NCBI GenBank assembly: GCA_030830145.1
Contig: JAURNO010000290.1
Location: 1-11,901 of the forward strand
Direction: 5' to 3'
DNA length: 11,901 nucleotides
From: Verrucomicrobiota bacterium
GTDB lineage: Bacteria > Verrucomicrobiota > Verrucomicrobiia > Opitutales > Seribacteraceae
In this document: piece by piece, positions 1 to 7,108 of the stretch
Position numbering within the stretch: the stretch's first letter is position 1
Layout of the letters: each line of letters starts with the position of its first letter
Position numbers and translations under genes: made by a program
Notes under the pieces: model-generated
What the model saw: only the letters and a program-made list of their open reading frames with translations
Told to the model about the DNA's origin: nothing
Databases searched by the model: none

Positions 1-262
1 GGCCGGGCGAATCGAAATTGCGGTCGATGATGACTCTCGGGTCTTCGTCGGACATGGGGATTCCGATTGAAATCTTGAGTTGATGGGCTCCTTGCGTGAG
101 ATCACAAAAGGAAAGAAACCAAATCATCCGAGGATGGGTGACGGGGAACTCGTTGGCCCGAAGGTTGGAGAAAATTCCCAGGAGGGTGTGTTTCCCGGTT
201 GCCGGGTCCACGTAAACTGAATCACAGGTTATCCAGGCAAGAACTTGGGGGTTGGTTGACAT
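1..262 (-). CDS. DUF6941-like protein, C-terminus cut by window edge
   Basis: An open frame runs leftward from an ATG at 262 to the window edge with no stop, giving 87 residues of an incomplete protein. It begins MSTNPQVLAWITCD and contains the pattern DPATGKHTLLGIFSNLRANEFP followed by a THPRM segment. That arrangement (short strand with an early Cys-Asp, a GK-T-L-GIF turn, then a hydrophobic strand) resembles the N-terminus of the DUF6941 family as I remember it, an uncharacterised bacterial family of small beta-rich proteins. No signal peptide or membrane segment is visible, so a cytoplasmic location is likely. It lies 13 bp after the prlC stop on the same strand and is probably the last visible gene of the terC-eda-hydrolase-prlC run. 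No Shine-Dalgarno is seen; the bases before the ATG read CACCATCACA. The coding call is fairly firm, the family name is moderate, and no function can be given. Confidence 0.7.
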   Translation of the reverse strand, partial: MSTNPQVLAWITCDSVYVDPATGKHTLLGIFSNLRANEFPVTHPRMIWFLSFCDLTQGAHQLKISIGIPMSDEDPRVIIDRNFDSPG

Positions 263-275
263 TGTGATGGTGTTT

Positions 276-2366
276 TCAGGCAAGACCGGAGCGGACGAGC
301 AGAGCCTGAGGATCGGGGTCCCTGCCCATGAAGTCACGGAAGAGTTCTTCGGCGGGTTTGGAGTTTCCTTTGCTCAAAATGCACTCCCGGAAGGAGAGTC
401 CGGTTTCCGGGTTCATGATTCCTTCTTTTTTGAAACGAGTGAAAGCATCCGCATCCAGGACCTCCGACCACTTGTAGGAGTAATAGGCGCAGGCATACCC
501 CACCGGGTCACTGAAGAGATGCCCGAACTGCCGGGCGATGGTGGGTGGGATGGTTTTTAGTTTGGCTCGGTAGTCCTTGATCAGGGGTTCGAGGGCGTCC
601 TCGAGGTCATCGTAGCCTTCGACAATGAGCTTACGGTGGAGCAGGAGGTCCATTTTGCCGAGGAATAATTGGCGCATCTGCATAAAGCCGGCATGGTAGT
701 TGCGGGCCCGGATGAGTTTGTCGAAGAGTTCCCCGGGAATCGTCTCATTGGTTTCATGGTGTCGGGCGAACAAGTCCAGGCTTTCTCTTTCCCAAAGCCA
801 ATTCTCCATGATTTGAGAGGGGAGCTCGACGTAATCCCAAGGGACCGTCCCCATACCTAGGCGCTTGAACTCGACCTCGGCGCAGAGGTGGTGAAGGAGG
901 TGGCCGAATTCGTGAAAGACGGTGTTGGCTTCGTCGTGAGTGAGGAGGGCGGGTTTGCCATCCACGGGGGCGGTCATGTTACCGCACATAAGTCCGAGGT
1001 GAGGTCCTCTGGGCGAGCCATCATCACCGGGCGTTCCCATCTTGAAGTAGTTCATCCATGCCCCGGACCGCTTGTCGGGGCGGGGGTGCCAATCGGCATA
1101 GAACGAGCCCATGTGTCGATGGTCCTTCGAATCGAAGACCTCGTAGAATTTGACTTCGGGATGCCAAACGTCGACGGGGTCGCGCTCATCTCCTTCGATT
1201 CGGTGGACGGTTTTTCCGTCGTGCGAAGTCGAGCGCTCTTCGATCCGGAGGCAGAAAATTTCGGTTACGAGCGAGAACATGCCCGAGAGTACGGAATCGA
1301 TTGGAAGGTAGGGGCGCATTTCTTCCTGATCGAAGTCATACTTTTCCTTCATTTGCTTTTCCGACCAATAACTGAGTTCCCATGGTTCGAGTAGTTCGGC
1401 CGGTTGTCCCGCTTTTTCCGCTTTGAAGGCAATCAGTTGGTCGTTCTCTCGCCCGAACGCCTCCGCGGTCTTGTCTCTGAGGTCGGATACGAATTCGTCG
1501 GCCCGGGATCCGGAACCAGCCATTCTGCGTTCGAGGACGACGTCTGCATAGTCTTTTTTGCCAAGAATCAGAGCTTTTTCCTGCCTGAGCTCGAGGATTT
1601 TTCGAATCAAATCAGTGTTGTCCCTGTCTCCCGTCCAACCGATCCTGGAGGATTCTTCCCAGAATTCCCGGCGGATGGACGAGTCATCCAGGTATTTCAT
1701 AATGGGCATGATGGAAGGCGCATGGAGAGTGAAGAGCCAACCGTCCATCTCTTTTTGCTTGGCCGTTTCCCGGGCCGCGGTTTTGGCACTTTCGGGCAAG
1801 CCTTCGAGGAGGGATTCGTCCAGGATATTCTTTTGCCAGGCATTGGTCGAATCCAGTACGTTCTCGGAGAACTTCTGGGTGGCTTGGGCAAGTTCGGTTG
1901 AGAGCTCCTCGAGGCGGGTACGGCTGTCTTCGGGGAGATCGGCTCCTGCTTCCACGAAATCGGCCACCAGTTCGTCGAGCAATCTCTTTTTCTGTCCTTG
2001 GAGTGCTTGGGCTTCATCGGATTGGGAGAAGGATTTGACTTGGTTCCAAAGTTTTTGGTCGAGTAGCACTTTCGTCCCGAAGGCGGTCACTTGGGGGAGC
2101 ATTTCGTTGTAGGCCTCGCGCAGTTCTTCCGAATTACGGACCTGGTCGAGATGGGAAACCACATTCCAAGCCTCGCCCAAATCTTCCTGGGCCTTACAGA
2201 ACCGCAAGGGTACGCTCTTGAAATCAACTTCCTCACGAGGCATGTTGCGGATGATTTCCATTTCGGACTCCGCGTTTTTCAGGGCAAGCGTAATGTCGGG
2301 GACGATGTTCTCGGGAGTAAGCGTGGACCAGGGAATATGAAAGGATTCGTCTAGGAATGGATTCAT
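276..2366 (-). CDS. prlC: M3 family zinc oligopeptidase A (PrlC/OpdA-like)
   Basis: This 696-residue protein is a thimet-oligopeptidase-family zinc peptidase, expected to be cytoplasmic and to cut short peptides such as cleaved signal peptides and proteolysis products. The zinc site is HEFGH at residues 485-489 (ligands H485 and H489, catalytic E486), with the third ligand E514 in VELPSQIMENW, 29 residues after the first His as in rat thimet oligopeptidase. Near the C-terminus are YACAYYSYKWSEV, which carries the substrate-binding tyrosines of the family, and a GRDP motif close to the end. The N-terminus (MNPFLDESFHIPWSTLTPEN) matches the start of E. coli oligopeptidase A, which supports the ATG at 2366, and the length is close to the roughly 680 residues of that enzyme. 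No signal peptide is present. It starts 27 bp after the SGNH hydrolase stop on the same strand. There is no clear Shine-Dalgarno. All catalytic residues look intact. The related peptidyl-dipeptidase Dcp is the main alternative; the N-terminal match favours OpdA. Confidence 0.95.
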   Translation of the reverse strand: MNPFLDESFHIPWSTLTPENIVPDITLALKNAESEMEIIRNMPREEVDFKSVPLRFCKAQEDLGEAWNVVSHLDQVRNSEELREAYNEMLPQVTAFGTKVLLDQKLWNQVKSFSQSDEAQALQGQKKRLLDELVADFVEAGADLPEDSRTRLEELSTELAQATQKFSENVLDSTNAWQKNILDESLLEGLPESAKTAARETAKQKEMDGWLFTLHAPSIMPIMKYLDDSSIRREFWEESSRIGWTGDRDNTDLIRKILELRQEKALILGKKDYADVVLERRMAGSGSRADEFVSDLRDKTAEAFGRENDQLIAFKAEKAGQPAELLEPWELSYWSEKQMKEKYDFDQEEMRPYLPIDSVLSGMFSLVTEIFCLRIEERSTSHDGKTVHRIEGDERDPVDVWHPEVKFYEVFDSKDHRHMGSFYADWHPRPDKRSGAWMNYFKMGTPGDDGSPRGPHLGLMCGNMTAPVDGKPALLTHDEANTVFHEFGHLLHHLCAEVEFKRLGMGTVPWDYVELPSQIMENWLWERESLDLFARHHETNETIPGELFDKLIRARNYHAGFMQMRQLFLGKMDLLLHRKLIVEGYDDLEDALEPLIKDYRAKLKTIPPTIARQFGHLFSDPVGYACAYYSYKWSEVLDADAFTRFKKEGIMNPETGLSFRECILSKGNSKPAEELFRDFMGRDPDPQALLVRSGLA

Positions 2367-2393
2367 GGTGTTTGGTTTTGGGAAATGGGTGAT

Positions 2394-3560
2394 CTAGTTG
2401 ATGCAGAATTCCAGGATGCGAGCGGCGGATCGTTTGCCGCTCTTGATCGAGATTTCAATCTCGTGAGGTCCGGAAGGCAAGTCATGAGCGAACATCACGG
2501 TACGGGGGTAGTGCAATCCCTTGCTGAATCGATGATGCAAGTCGATGCTTCCTTTGCGTTTCCCATCGATTGTGAATTCGAGGATTCCGGCGTCCGGACC
2601 GGCGCTGACGAAAGCGCCGATTGCTTGGCCTTCGAACTTGAGGCGGATGGGTTTTTCCGGACTTTCGCAGTGAAGGAGAGGTCGACCGAGGTACCTTCCG
2701 CGTTTTCCGCCGGGAAGGCTTTTCCAATCGGGTTCGGAAAATTTCCATCCGTCGGTCAGCGAGACTTTTTCAGGTGATAGAAAGCGTCCCTTGAAGTAAC
2801 TGTTGCGGTCCAAGGGGTCGGGAGGAAGCGTTTTCGTTTCCGTGGCTTCCTTGGTTTTACCACTCCATGCCTTTGACAGCATCTCGATATGCATGTCGGC
2901 GCATAGCCGGTTTCCGGGTTTCTTCGGGTGAGTGCCTCCGAATTTTTGCCAGGAAAACTTTCCCTTCTTGATTTGATGAGCGAGTTCGCGGGCCAAGTGA
3001 ACTCTGGACACTCCATACTTTTCCAGGACCTTTTCGTGGGCCGCCATGGGTAATGGGTCTTTTCCTTCCTGAAGTTGCTTGAGCATGCCAGGGTTGACGA
3101 AGTAAGTGACGACCAAATCAGTCTTCGGGCTTTTCATCCGCATTTGCCTGATGATTCCTTCCATGCCTCGAATACAGGCCTCTTTCGAATGACCGGCATC
3201 CTGATCATCGTTGACCGCGAATTCGATAAAGAACAAATCAATGGGACCGTGATCAAGAACATCTCTTCGCAGGCGAAAAGCTCCCGTGGTCGAGCAGGTG
3301 GAGGATATTCCTGCATTGATGAAATCGAACTTGGTCTGCGGGAATTTTCCTTCCAACCATTCGGCGATCATCGGTCGATATCCGTTCATTTCGGTAATGG
3401 AACCTCCCATGAAGGCGACCTTGGCCACCTTTTTTTCAACGAAAGCCAAGCGGGCGTTCGAGAAAGAGGCACGAAGGCTGGCGTTTTCGTTCTCGATGCC
3501 AAGAAGTCCATGAAAGAATATGGCGCATGCGGCCGAAGTGAGGAGGCTTTTGAGTTTCAT
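2394..3560 (-). CDS. Secreted SGNH/GDSL-type hydrolase with C-terminal beta domain
   Basis: The 388-residue product starts with a signal peptide (two Lys, then a hydrophobic stretch to about residue 20), so it is probably exported. Residues about 45-230 show SGNH-hydrolase blocks: block I GGSIT with nucleophile Ser54, block II NAGIS with Gly84, block III FAVND with Asn117, and block V GGTHP with His211. In canonical members an Asp sits three residues before that His; here it is Gly208, so the triad looks like Ser-His only. Residues about 255-388 look beta-rich (GWKFSEPDW, LKFEGQAIGAFVSAG, FTIDGKRKGSID), like the ligand-binding sandwiches attached to carbohydrate esterases. By family an O-deacetylase acting on polysaccharide is plausible, but the substrate is unknown. 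The ATG overlaps the eda stop as ATGA, implying translational coupling. The gene sits between eda and prlC. The fold call is firm; the enzyme activity is inference. Confidence 0.88.
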   Translation of the reverse strand: MKLKSLLTSAACAIFFHGLLGIENENASLRASFSNARLAFVEKKVAKVAFMGGSITEMNGYRPMIAEWLEGKFPQTKFDFINAGISSTCSTTGAFRLRRDVLDHGPIDLFFIEFAVNDDQDAGHSKEACIRGMEGIIRQMRMKSPKTDLVVTYFVNPGMLKQLQEGKDPLPMAAHEKVLEKYGVSRVHLARELAHQIKKGKFSWQKFGGTHPKKPGNRLCADMHIEMLSKAWSGKTKEATETKTLPPDPLDRNSYFKGRFLSPEKVSLTDGWKFSEPDWKSLPGGKRGRYLGRPLLHCESPEKPIRLKFEGQAIGAFVSAGPDAGILEFTIDGKRKGSIDLHHRFSKGLHYPRTVMFAHDLPSGPHEIEISIKSGKRSAARILEFCIN

Positions 3561-4195
3561 GTCTTGCGATTACCTAGAGAAAGGGATGCGATGGCAAGCT
3601 CAGTAATGGCCGTAAACTCTTTCTTTTCGATTAAGGTCAGCGGAGTCAGCCACGAACCCCCGACGGTCAAAACTGCCTCGTCTTCAAGGTAAGAGGATAC
3701 CTTTTCTTTCCCGATCCCACCCGTGGGGAGATAGTCGAGATTCAAAGAACGAAAGGGGGCTATGAGCGATTTCAAGTAGCCGACTCCACCTGCTGGTTCG
3801 ATTGGGAAAACCTTGAGCGTCCGGCAGCCCGATTTACAAGCCCGGGTTAGTTCGGTTGGAGTTAGAACGCCCGGAATGAGTGGGAAATCAAGATCTTTGG
3901 AATGAGACCACAGGTCGTCGTCCCATCCCGGGCAAACACCGAAGTCGATACCCAGATCCTTGACTTGGCTGATTTGTTCTTTCTCCAAAATCGTCCCGGC
4001 TCCGAGGGTCAAACCCGGGAATTCTTTGCGCACTGCTTGCAGGGAGCTCAGCGCGTTTGCGTTTCGCAAGGTGATTTCGAAGGCTCCGATTCCTCCTTTG
4101 GTCAGGGCTTCGGCAACCCGCAGTGCGGTTGTTTGCTCGGCCAAGTTGAGAATGGGGAGAACGGGGAATGAACGAAGTCGATCAGGAATCGTCAT
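3557..4195 (-). CDS. eda: KDPG/KHG aldolase (2-dehydro-3-deoxy-phosphogluconate aldolase)
   Basis: A class I aldolase of 212 residues that splits 2-keto-3-deoxy-6-phosphogluconate into pyruvate and glyceraldehyde 3-phosphate, the final step of the Entner-Doudoroff and uronate routes, in the cytoplasm. Visible family residues are E40 and R44 in FEITLRN, the GAGTIL strand at 65-70, PGV..P.E near 108-115, the Schiff-base Lys128 in LKVFPIEPAGG, and the phosphate-binding PTGGI (157-161) and GGSWL (179-183) loops. The length matches the roughly 210 residues of E. coli Eda. The frame is open 20 codons further upstream, but those residues (rich in Ser, Lys and Cys) do not fit the family, so the ATG at 4195 (MTIPDRLRSF) is chosen. 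It overlaps the terC end by 14 bp and the next gene by 4 bp (ATGA), so coupling to both is likely. No good Shine-Dalgarno is seen. The enzyme could also act on keto-hydroxyglutarate, which sequence alone cannot exclude. Confidence 0.93.
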   Translation of the reverse strand: MTIPDRLRSFPVLPILNLAEQTTALRVAEALTKGGIGAFEITLRNANALSSLQAVRKEFPGLTLGAGTILEKEQISQVKDLGIDFGVCPGWDDDLWSHSKDLDFPLIPGVLTPTELTRACKSGCRTLKVFPIEPAGGVGYLKSLIAPFRSLNLDYLPTGGIGKEKVSSYLEDEAVLTVGGSWLTPLTLIEKKEFTAITELAIASLSLGNRKT

Positions 4196-4904
4196 TTTTG
4201 AGTCTTTCGAGGTTGCGCTTGTGGCGCATTTGCAGGAACTGGATGGCCATCGCAAACCCCATGGGCACGTAGATCAGTTCTTTGTCCACTTCCTTGCCCA
4301 TTCCTTCCATGAAAATCGTTATCCCGATGACGATGAGAAAGGCGAGGGCAAGGATTTTCAGTGCGATGTGATTGAGGATGAAATCGCCGATCGGTTTGGC
4401 GAAAAAGAGGATCACAACGAAGGAGCACAGGACGGCGGTTATGATGACCCATTTCTCGTTCGTGAGACCGACCGCGGTGATGACCGAATCAAGGGAAAAA
4501 ACGATGTCCAAAATCAGGATCTGGGAAACGACCGCGAAAAAGCTATCCTTTGCCGTCTGTTTACTTTCATGGTCCTCAAGTTCGACGGTCGCATGGATTT
4601 CCTTGACCGCCTTCCATATCAAAAACAAACCTCCTGCCATCAGGGCGATTGCTTTCCAAGAGTAGTCGAACCATTCGGGACCATCGGGCCAGGCCGGTTC
4701 GGTGAGTTCCAACAGTTTGAGTCCGGCGAAGACCATGACGATGCGGGCGACCATGGCAAGGATCAGCCCGAAGTTTCTGGTCGCGTTTCTCTTTTCCTCG
4801 GGTAAGCGAGAAACCAAGATTGCGATGACGAGGATGTTGTCGACCCCGAGTATGAGTTCGAGTCCGACCAACAAAGCGAATAAACCAATGACGTCTGCTT
4901 CCAT
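4182..4904 (-). CDS. TerC family integral membrane protein (probable metal-ion transporter)
   Basis: The 240-residue product has about seven predicted membrane segments (near 5-30, 44-67, 84-104, 123-145, 150-170, 180-200 and 208-226). Two acidic membrane motifs define the family: GLELILGVDNI (E16, D22) in the first helix and ILDIVFSLDSV (D133, D139, S140) in the fourth. Characterised TerC relatives such as Alx in E. coli and MeeF/MeeY in Bacillus export manganese; that role is inferred here from family. The frame is open upstream to an ATG at 5006, but the extra 34 residues are polar, unlike the family, and would overlap the divergent gene. The ATG at 4904 begins directly before the first helix and is preferred. 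This is the first gene of the leftward run and overlaps eda by 14 bp. The tellurite-resistance name is historical; no other ter genes are nearby. Confidence 0.92.
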   Translation of the reverse strand: MEADVIGLFALLVGLELILGVDNILVIAILVSRLPEEKRNATRNFGLILAMVARIVMVFAGLKLLELTEPAWPDGPEWFDYSWKAIALMAGGLFLIWKAVKEIHATVELEDHESKQTAKDSFFAVVSQILILDIVFSLDSVITAVGLTNEKWVIITAVLCSFVVILFFAKPIGDFILNHIALKILALAFLIVIGITIFMEGMGKEVDKELIYVPMGFAMAIQFLQMRHKRNLERLKNDDS

Positions 4905-4996
4905 CCACCCATCATCGATACCTTGGAGCGATTGAAAAGGAAAAAGCGCATCGAATGGAGTTTGACCCTTCCTGTTTTTTATTTCACTTGTTCGCG
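4905..4996. other. Divergent intergenic region between terC and the enolase-superfamily gene
   Basis: This 92 bp spacer must contain the start signals for both the leftward terC run and the rightward enolase-superfamily gene, given the divergent layout. On the plus strand there are -35-like hexamers TTGAAA at 4932-4937 and TTGACC at 4962-4967, but no convincing -10 box stands 16-18 bp downstream of either. On the minus strand a weak -10-like GATGAT (4916 to 4911) lies six bases before the terC ATG without a good -35. I find no strong inverted repeat or terminator. The promoter role follows from gene layout, not from a clear motif. Confidence 0.35.
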
Positions 4997-6388
4997 ATGG
5001 CCTCATCCCATTTCGATATCCGCATTCTTTCCTCCGACTTGAATTTCGTTCCGGTCGAAACTAGAGTGCCTTTGAAATTCGGAACCGAAGTGCTCACCTC
5101 GGTGAGTTGCGCCAGGGTAAGCCTTCGCGTTCGAGATCGAAAGGGAAATGAATGGGTCGGTTGGGGAGAGACTCCATTGAGCGTTCAATGGGTTTGGCCT
5201 TCCTCCGTTCCCTATGCAGAGCGCCTCGATGCCTTGTTGGCCTTTTGCTCGAGACTCTCGCCCGAATGGGCGGACAACGGATCCTTTGGGCATGCTCTTG
5301 AGCTTGGGCACTCTCTTTTGTTCGAACGCTTGCCCCGGGTTCTCGAATCATACAACTGGGAGGAAAGGGAAGGGTTCGAACCCATTCCTTGGCTTGCCGC
5401 CTTGGTTTGCGCATCGGCTTACGACTTGGCTTTGCACGATGCTTACGGCATTGCCAACAGCTTGCCCATTTACGAGTGCTATGGTGAAGAACATTGCAAT
5501 GTCGACCTTTCGGCCTTTCTTGACCCTGCCGAGAAGGCCGAAGTTGACTTCTCGGGTAAACATACCGCCGATTTTCTTGTTTTGCCCCGGCCTGAAAAAA
5601 TTCCGGTTTGGCATCTCGTCGGAGGTCTCGATCCGCTTGACCAAAGCGAACTCAAAGGTGACGAACCCCAGGATGGTTACCCTGTGCACTTGGAGGAATG
5701 GATCGAAACCGATGGGCTCAACTGCCTGAAGATCAAGCTGCGGGGAAATGACTCGAGCTGGGATTACGAGCGACTTAAGTCGATTGGCCGGATTGCGGAA
5801 TCCAAATCAGTCGATTATTTGACAACCGATTTCAACTGCACCGTGACCGACCCAGCTTATGTCAACGAGATCCTGGACCGTTTGCAAAGAGAGGCTCCCG
5901 AAGCTCATCGAAAAATTCTCTATGTCGAGCAACCTTTCCCTTACGACCTGGAAGAGCATCGCATCGAGGTGCGTTCGGTTGCCCAAAGAAAGCCGATCTT
6001 CATGGATGAAAGCGCTCATGACTGGCAGCATGTCCGTCTCGGCCGCGAACTCGGATGGACTGGAGTCGCTCTGAAGACATGCAAGACCCAAACAGGCGCT
6101 TTGCTCTCGCTTTGCTGGGCGAAGGCTCACGGCATGGAGTTGATGGTCCAGGATTTGACCAACCCGATGCTTGCCCAAGTTCCTCATGTCTTGCTGGGAG
6201 CCCATGCCGGAACGATCATGGGTGTCGAAAGCAACGGAATGCAATTTTACCCCGAAGCGTCATCCCTTGAAGCACGTGTGCATCCGGGGATTTATAGACG
6301 CCGCGGAGGCGAGCTTGATCTTTCGACTTTGTCTGGTCCGGGTTTCGGTTATCAGATGGACCGGATTCAAGAAGAGTCGGGCAGGTAA
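4997..6388 (+). CDS. Enolase-superfamily enzyme, mandelate racemase/muconate lactonizing type
   Basis: The 463-residue protein has the two-part enolase-superfamily layout: an N-terminal capping domain (to about residue 150, with WVGWGETPLS near 53-62) and a C-terminal barrel. The catalytic set is complete: LKIKLRG on the second strand (K245, K247), metal ligands D278 in TTDFN, E311 in YVEQPFP and D337 in MDES, and a sixth-strand Lys in ALKTCKT (K360 or K363). Lys on both sides is the pattern of muconate-lactonizing, dipeptide-epimerase and o-succinylbenzoate-synthase relatives. The stretch between the capping helices and KIK is about 80 residues, longer than the roughly 35 of typical members. 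The substrate cannot be deduced. An upstream in-frame ATG at 4955 would add 14 residues (including CFLFHLF) that do not fit the fold, so the ATG at 4997 is chosen; the upstream one is not excluded. No Shine-Dalgarno is evident. It is the first gene of the rightward series. Confidence 0.88.
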   Translation: MASSHFDIRILSSDLNFVPVETRVPLKFGTEVLTSVSCARVSLRVRDRKGNEWVGWGETPLSVQWVWPSSVPYAERLDALLAFCSRLSPEWADNGSFGHALELGHSLLFERLPRVLESYNWEEREGFEPIPWLAALVCASAYDLALHDAYGIANSLPIYECYGEEHCNVDLSAFLDPAEKAEVDFSGKHTADFLVLPRPEKIPVWHLVGGLDPLDQSELKGDEPQDGYPVHLEEWIETDGLNCLKIKLRGNDSSWDYERLKSIGRIAESKSVDYLTTDFNCTVTDPAYVNEILDRLQREAPEAHRKILYVEQPFPYDLEEHRIEVRSVAQRKPIFMDESAHDWQHVRLGRELGWTGVALKTCKTQTGALLSLCWAKAHGMELMVQDLTNPMLAQVPHVLLGAHAGTIMGVESNGMQFYPEASSLEARVHPGIYRRRGGELDLSTLSGPGFGYQMDRIQEESGR

Positions 6389-6426
6389 GCCAAGACCGTC
6401 TTTCTTTCCCTTCGGTTTTTGCCATT

Positions 6427-6954
6427 ATGACAATTCAAACAGAGAGACCCGGGGGATCTTCTTTTCTTGAAAGGTTGATTGATCGTTGGTCCCGACTCGC
6501 CGAGCACCGTGTTTTGCTTGAGTCCTACCTCGCCTGCTCCCTGTTGCCCTTTCTTTTCTCAATCTTGCCTTCTTGGGTCGCCGTCAGCGGAGGGCCGATC
6601 CATCGGGATGGGGTGGTTGATTACAGCATGGGGCTCGATGCCATTCTCTTTGCCCCCATCTTGGAGACGATATTCATCTTCGTTCCGGTGCTGGAGATTT
6701 GCCGGTTTTTCAAAGTCAGGCCGTTGTGGGTGGCCCTTTGTTTTGCTCTTTTCTTTGAGCTTTTGCATACCCAAAGGAACTTTTTCGGGCACTTGATGTT
6801 ATACCCCACGATGGTTTCCATGACGTTGGTCTACCTTGCCATGCGAAGAAAATCTTTTGTTTACGCCCTTCTCTTCACGATCGTAGTGCATGAGCTTTAT
6901 AATTTCACGGTAGTGATGGGCAATGCCTATACCTACGACCGCTTTTTTTACTAA
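6427..6954 (+). CDS. Small membrane protein resembling CPBP (CAAX-protease-like) family, degenerate motif 1
   Basis: The 175-residue product is hydrophobic, with about five membrane segments (near 30-52, 70-90, 98-114, 123-139 and 144-163). Three spaced motifs recall the CPBP intramembrane glutamic protease family: APILET (E80) in place of the usual EE-x3-R, F110-x3-H114 (FELLH), and H155-x3-N159 (HELYN). The order and spacing fit the family core, but the second Glu is Thr81 and no Arg follows at the expected place; a further Glu is at 90. It may be an active variant, an inactive relative, or an unrelated membrane protein with chance motifs. It starts 38 bp after the enolase-superfamily gene on the same strand without a visible Shine-Dalgarno, so co-transcription is likely. 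Family assignment is from motif reading only; the coding call is strong. Confidence 0.8.
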   Translation: MTIQTERPGGSSFLERLIDRWSRLAEHRVLLESYLACSLLPFLFSILPSWVAVSGGPIHRDGVVDYSMGLDAILFAPILETIFIFVPVLEICRFFKVRPLWVALCFALFFELLHTQRNFFGHLMLYPTMVSMTLVYLAMRRKSFVYALLFTIVVHELYNFTVVMGNAYTYDRFFY

Positions 6955-7094
6955 AACCGAAGGCGAGTATAGATTTTCAGGCGAAGTTCTTTGAGTTCTC
7001 CAACCTGGAATCGGGTGAAGTGGATCCGCCGGCTTTTCTCGTTCATTTGAAATTGCCAAAAGCTTCGCTTGCCACGAGGCAGGTAAAAGTTCAT
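6951..7094 (-). CDS. Possible 47-residue basic protein, antisense in the pre-typA gap (weak)
   Basis: The 154 bp gap before typA is almost filled by a minus-strand frame from an ATG at 7094 to TAG at 6951-6953, the stop overlapping the end of the membrane-protein gene by 4 bp. The predicted peptide starts MNFYLPRGKRSFWQFQMNEK and ends LKIYTRLRF; it is strongly basic with alternating aromatic and charged residues and has no signal peptide or membrane segment. I do not recognise it. Against it: no Shine-Dalgarno, a second minus frame is also open through the region, and its start lies inside the likely typA -10 box on the other strand. A chance frame is at least as likely as a gene. Confidence 0.25.
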   Translation of the reverse strand: MNFYLPRGKRSFWQFQMNEKSRRIHFTRFQVGELKELRLKIYTRLRF

Positions 7095-7097
7095 AAT
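7069..7097 (+). promoter_or_regulatory. Candidate sigma70-type promoter for typA, almost no leader
   Basis: TTGCCA (7069-7074, 5 of 6 to the -35 consensus) and CATAAT (7092-7097, 5 of 6 to the -10 consensus) are separated by exactly 17 bp. The -10 box ends 11 bp before the typA ATG at 7109, so transcription would start about 7103-7106 and leave a leader of only a few bases. There is no Shine-Dalgarno before typA, which agrees with that. A short dyad (TTGCC-ACGA-GGCAG) overlaps the -35 and spacer. Confidence 0.55.
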
Positions 7098-7108
7098 TTG
7101 CTGTCTTC

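Noticed and set aside
252..2112. Several rightward frames of 100-184 codons opposite prlC (such as 888-1394, 1404-1901 and 1558-2112)
   Set aside because: They lie wholly antisense to prlC, whose motifs are complete, and show no recognisable domain.
4196..4255. N-terminal extension of eda by 20 codons
   Set aside because: It falls inside terC and adds residues that do not fit the aldolase fold, while the ATG at 4195 gives the normal length.
3960..4805. Rightward 281-codon frame opposite eda and terC
   Set aside because: It is rich in Asp, His and Gly as expected for the complement of hydrophobic membrane-protein codons; both genes on the other strand are clearly real.
4905..5006. N-terminal extension of terC to an ATG at 5006
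   Set aside because: The added 34 residues are polar and unlike the family, and would overlap the divergent gene's start.
6955..7108. tRNA or other structured RNA before typA
   Set aside because: No cloverleaf, GTTC arm or CCA end could be found on either strand.
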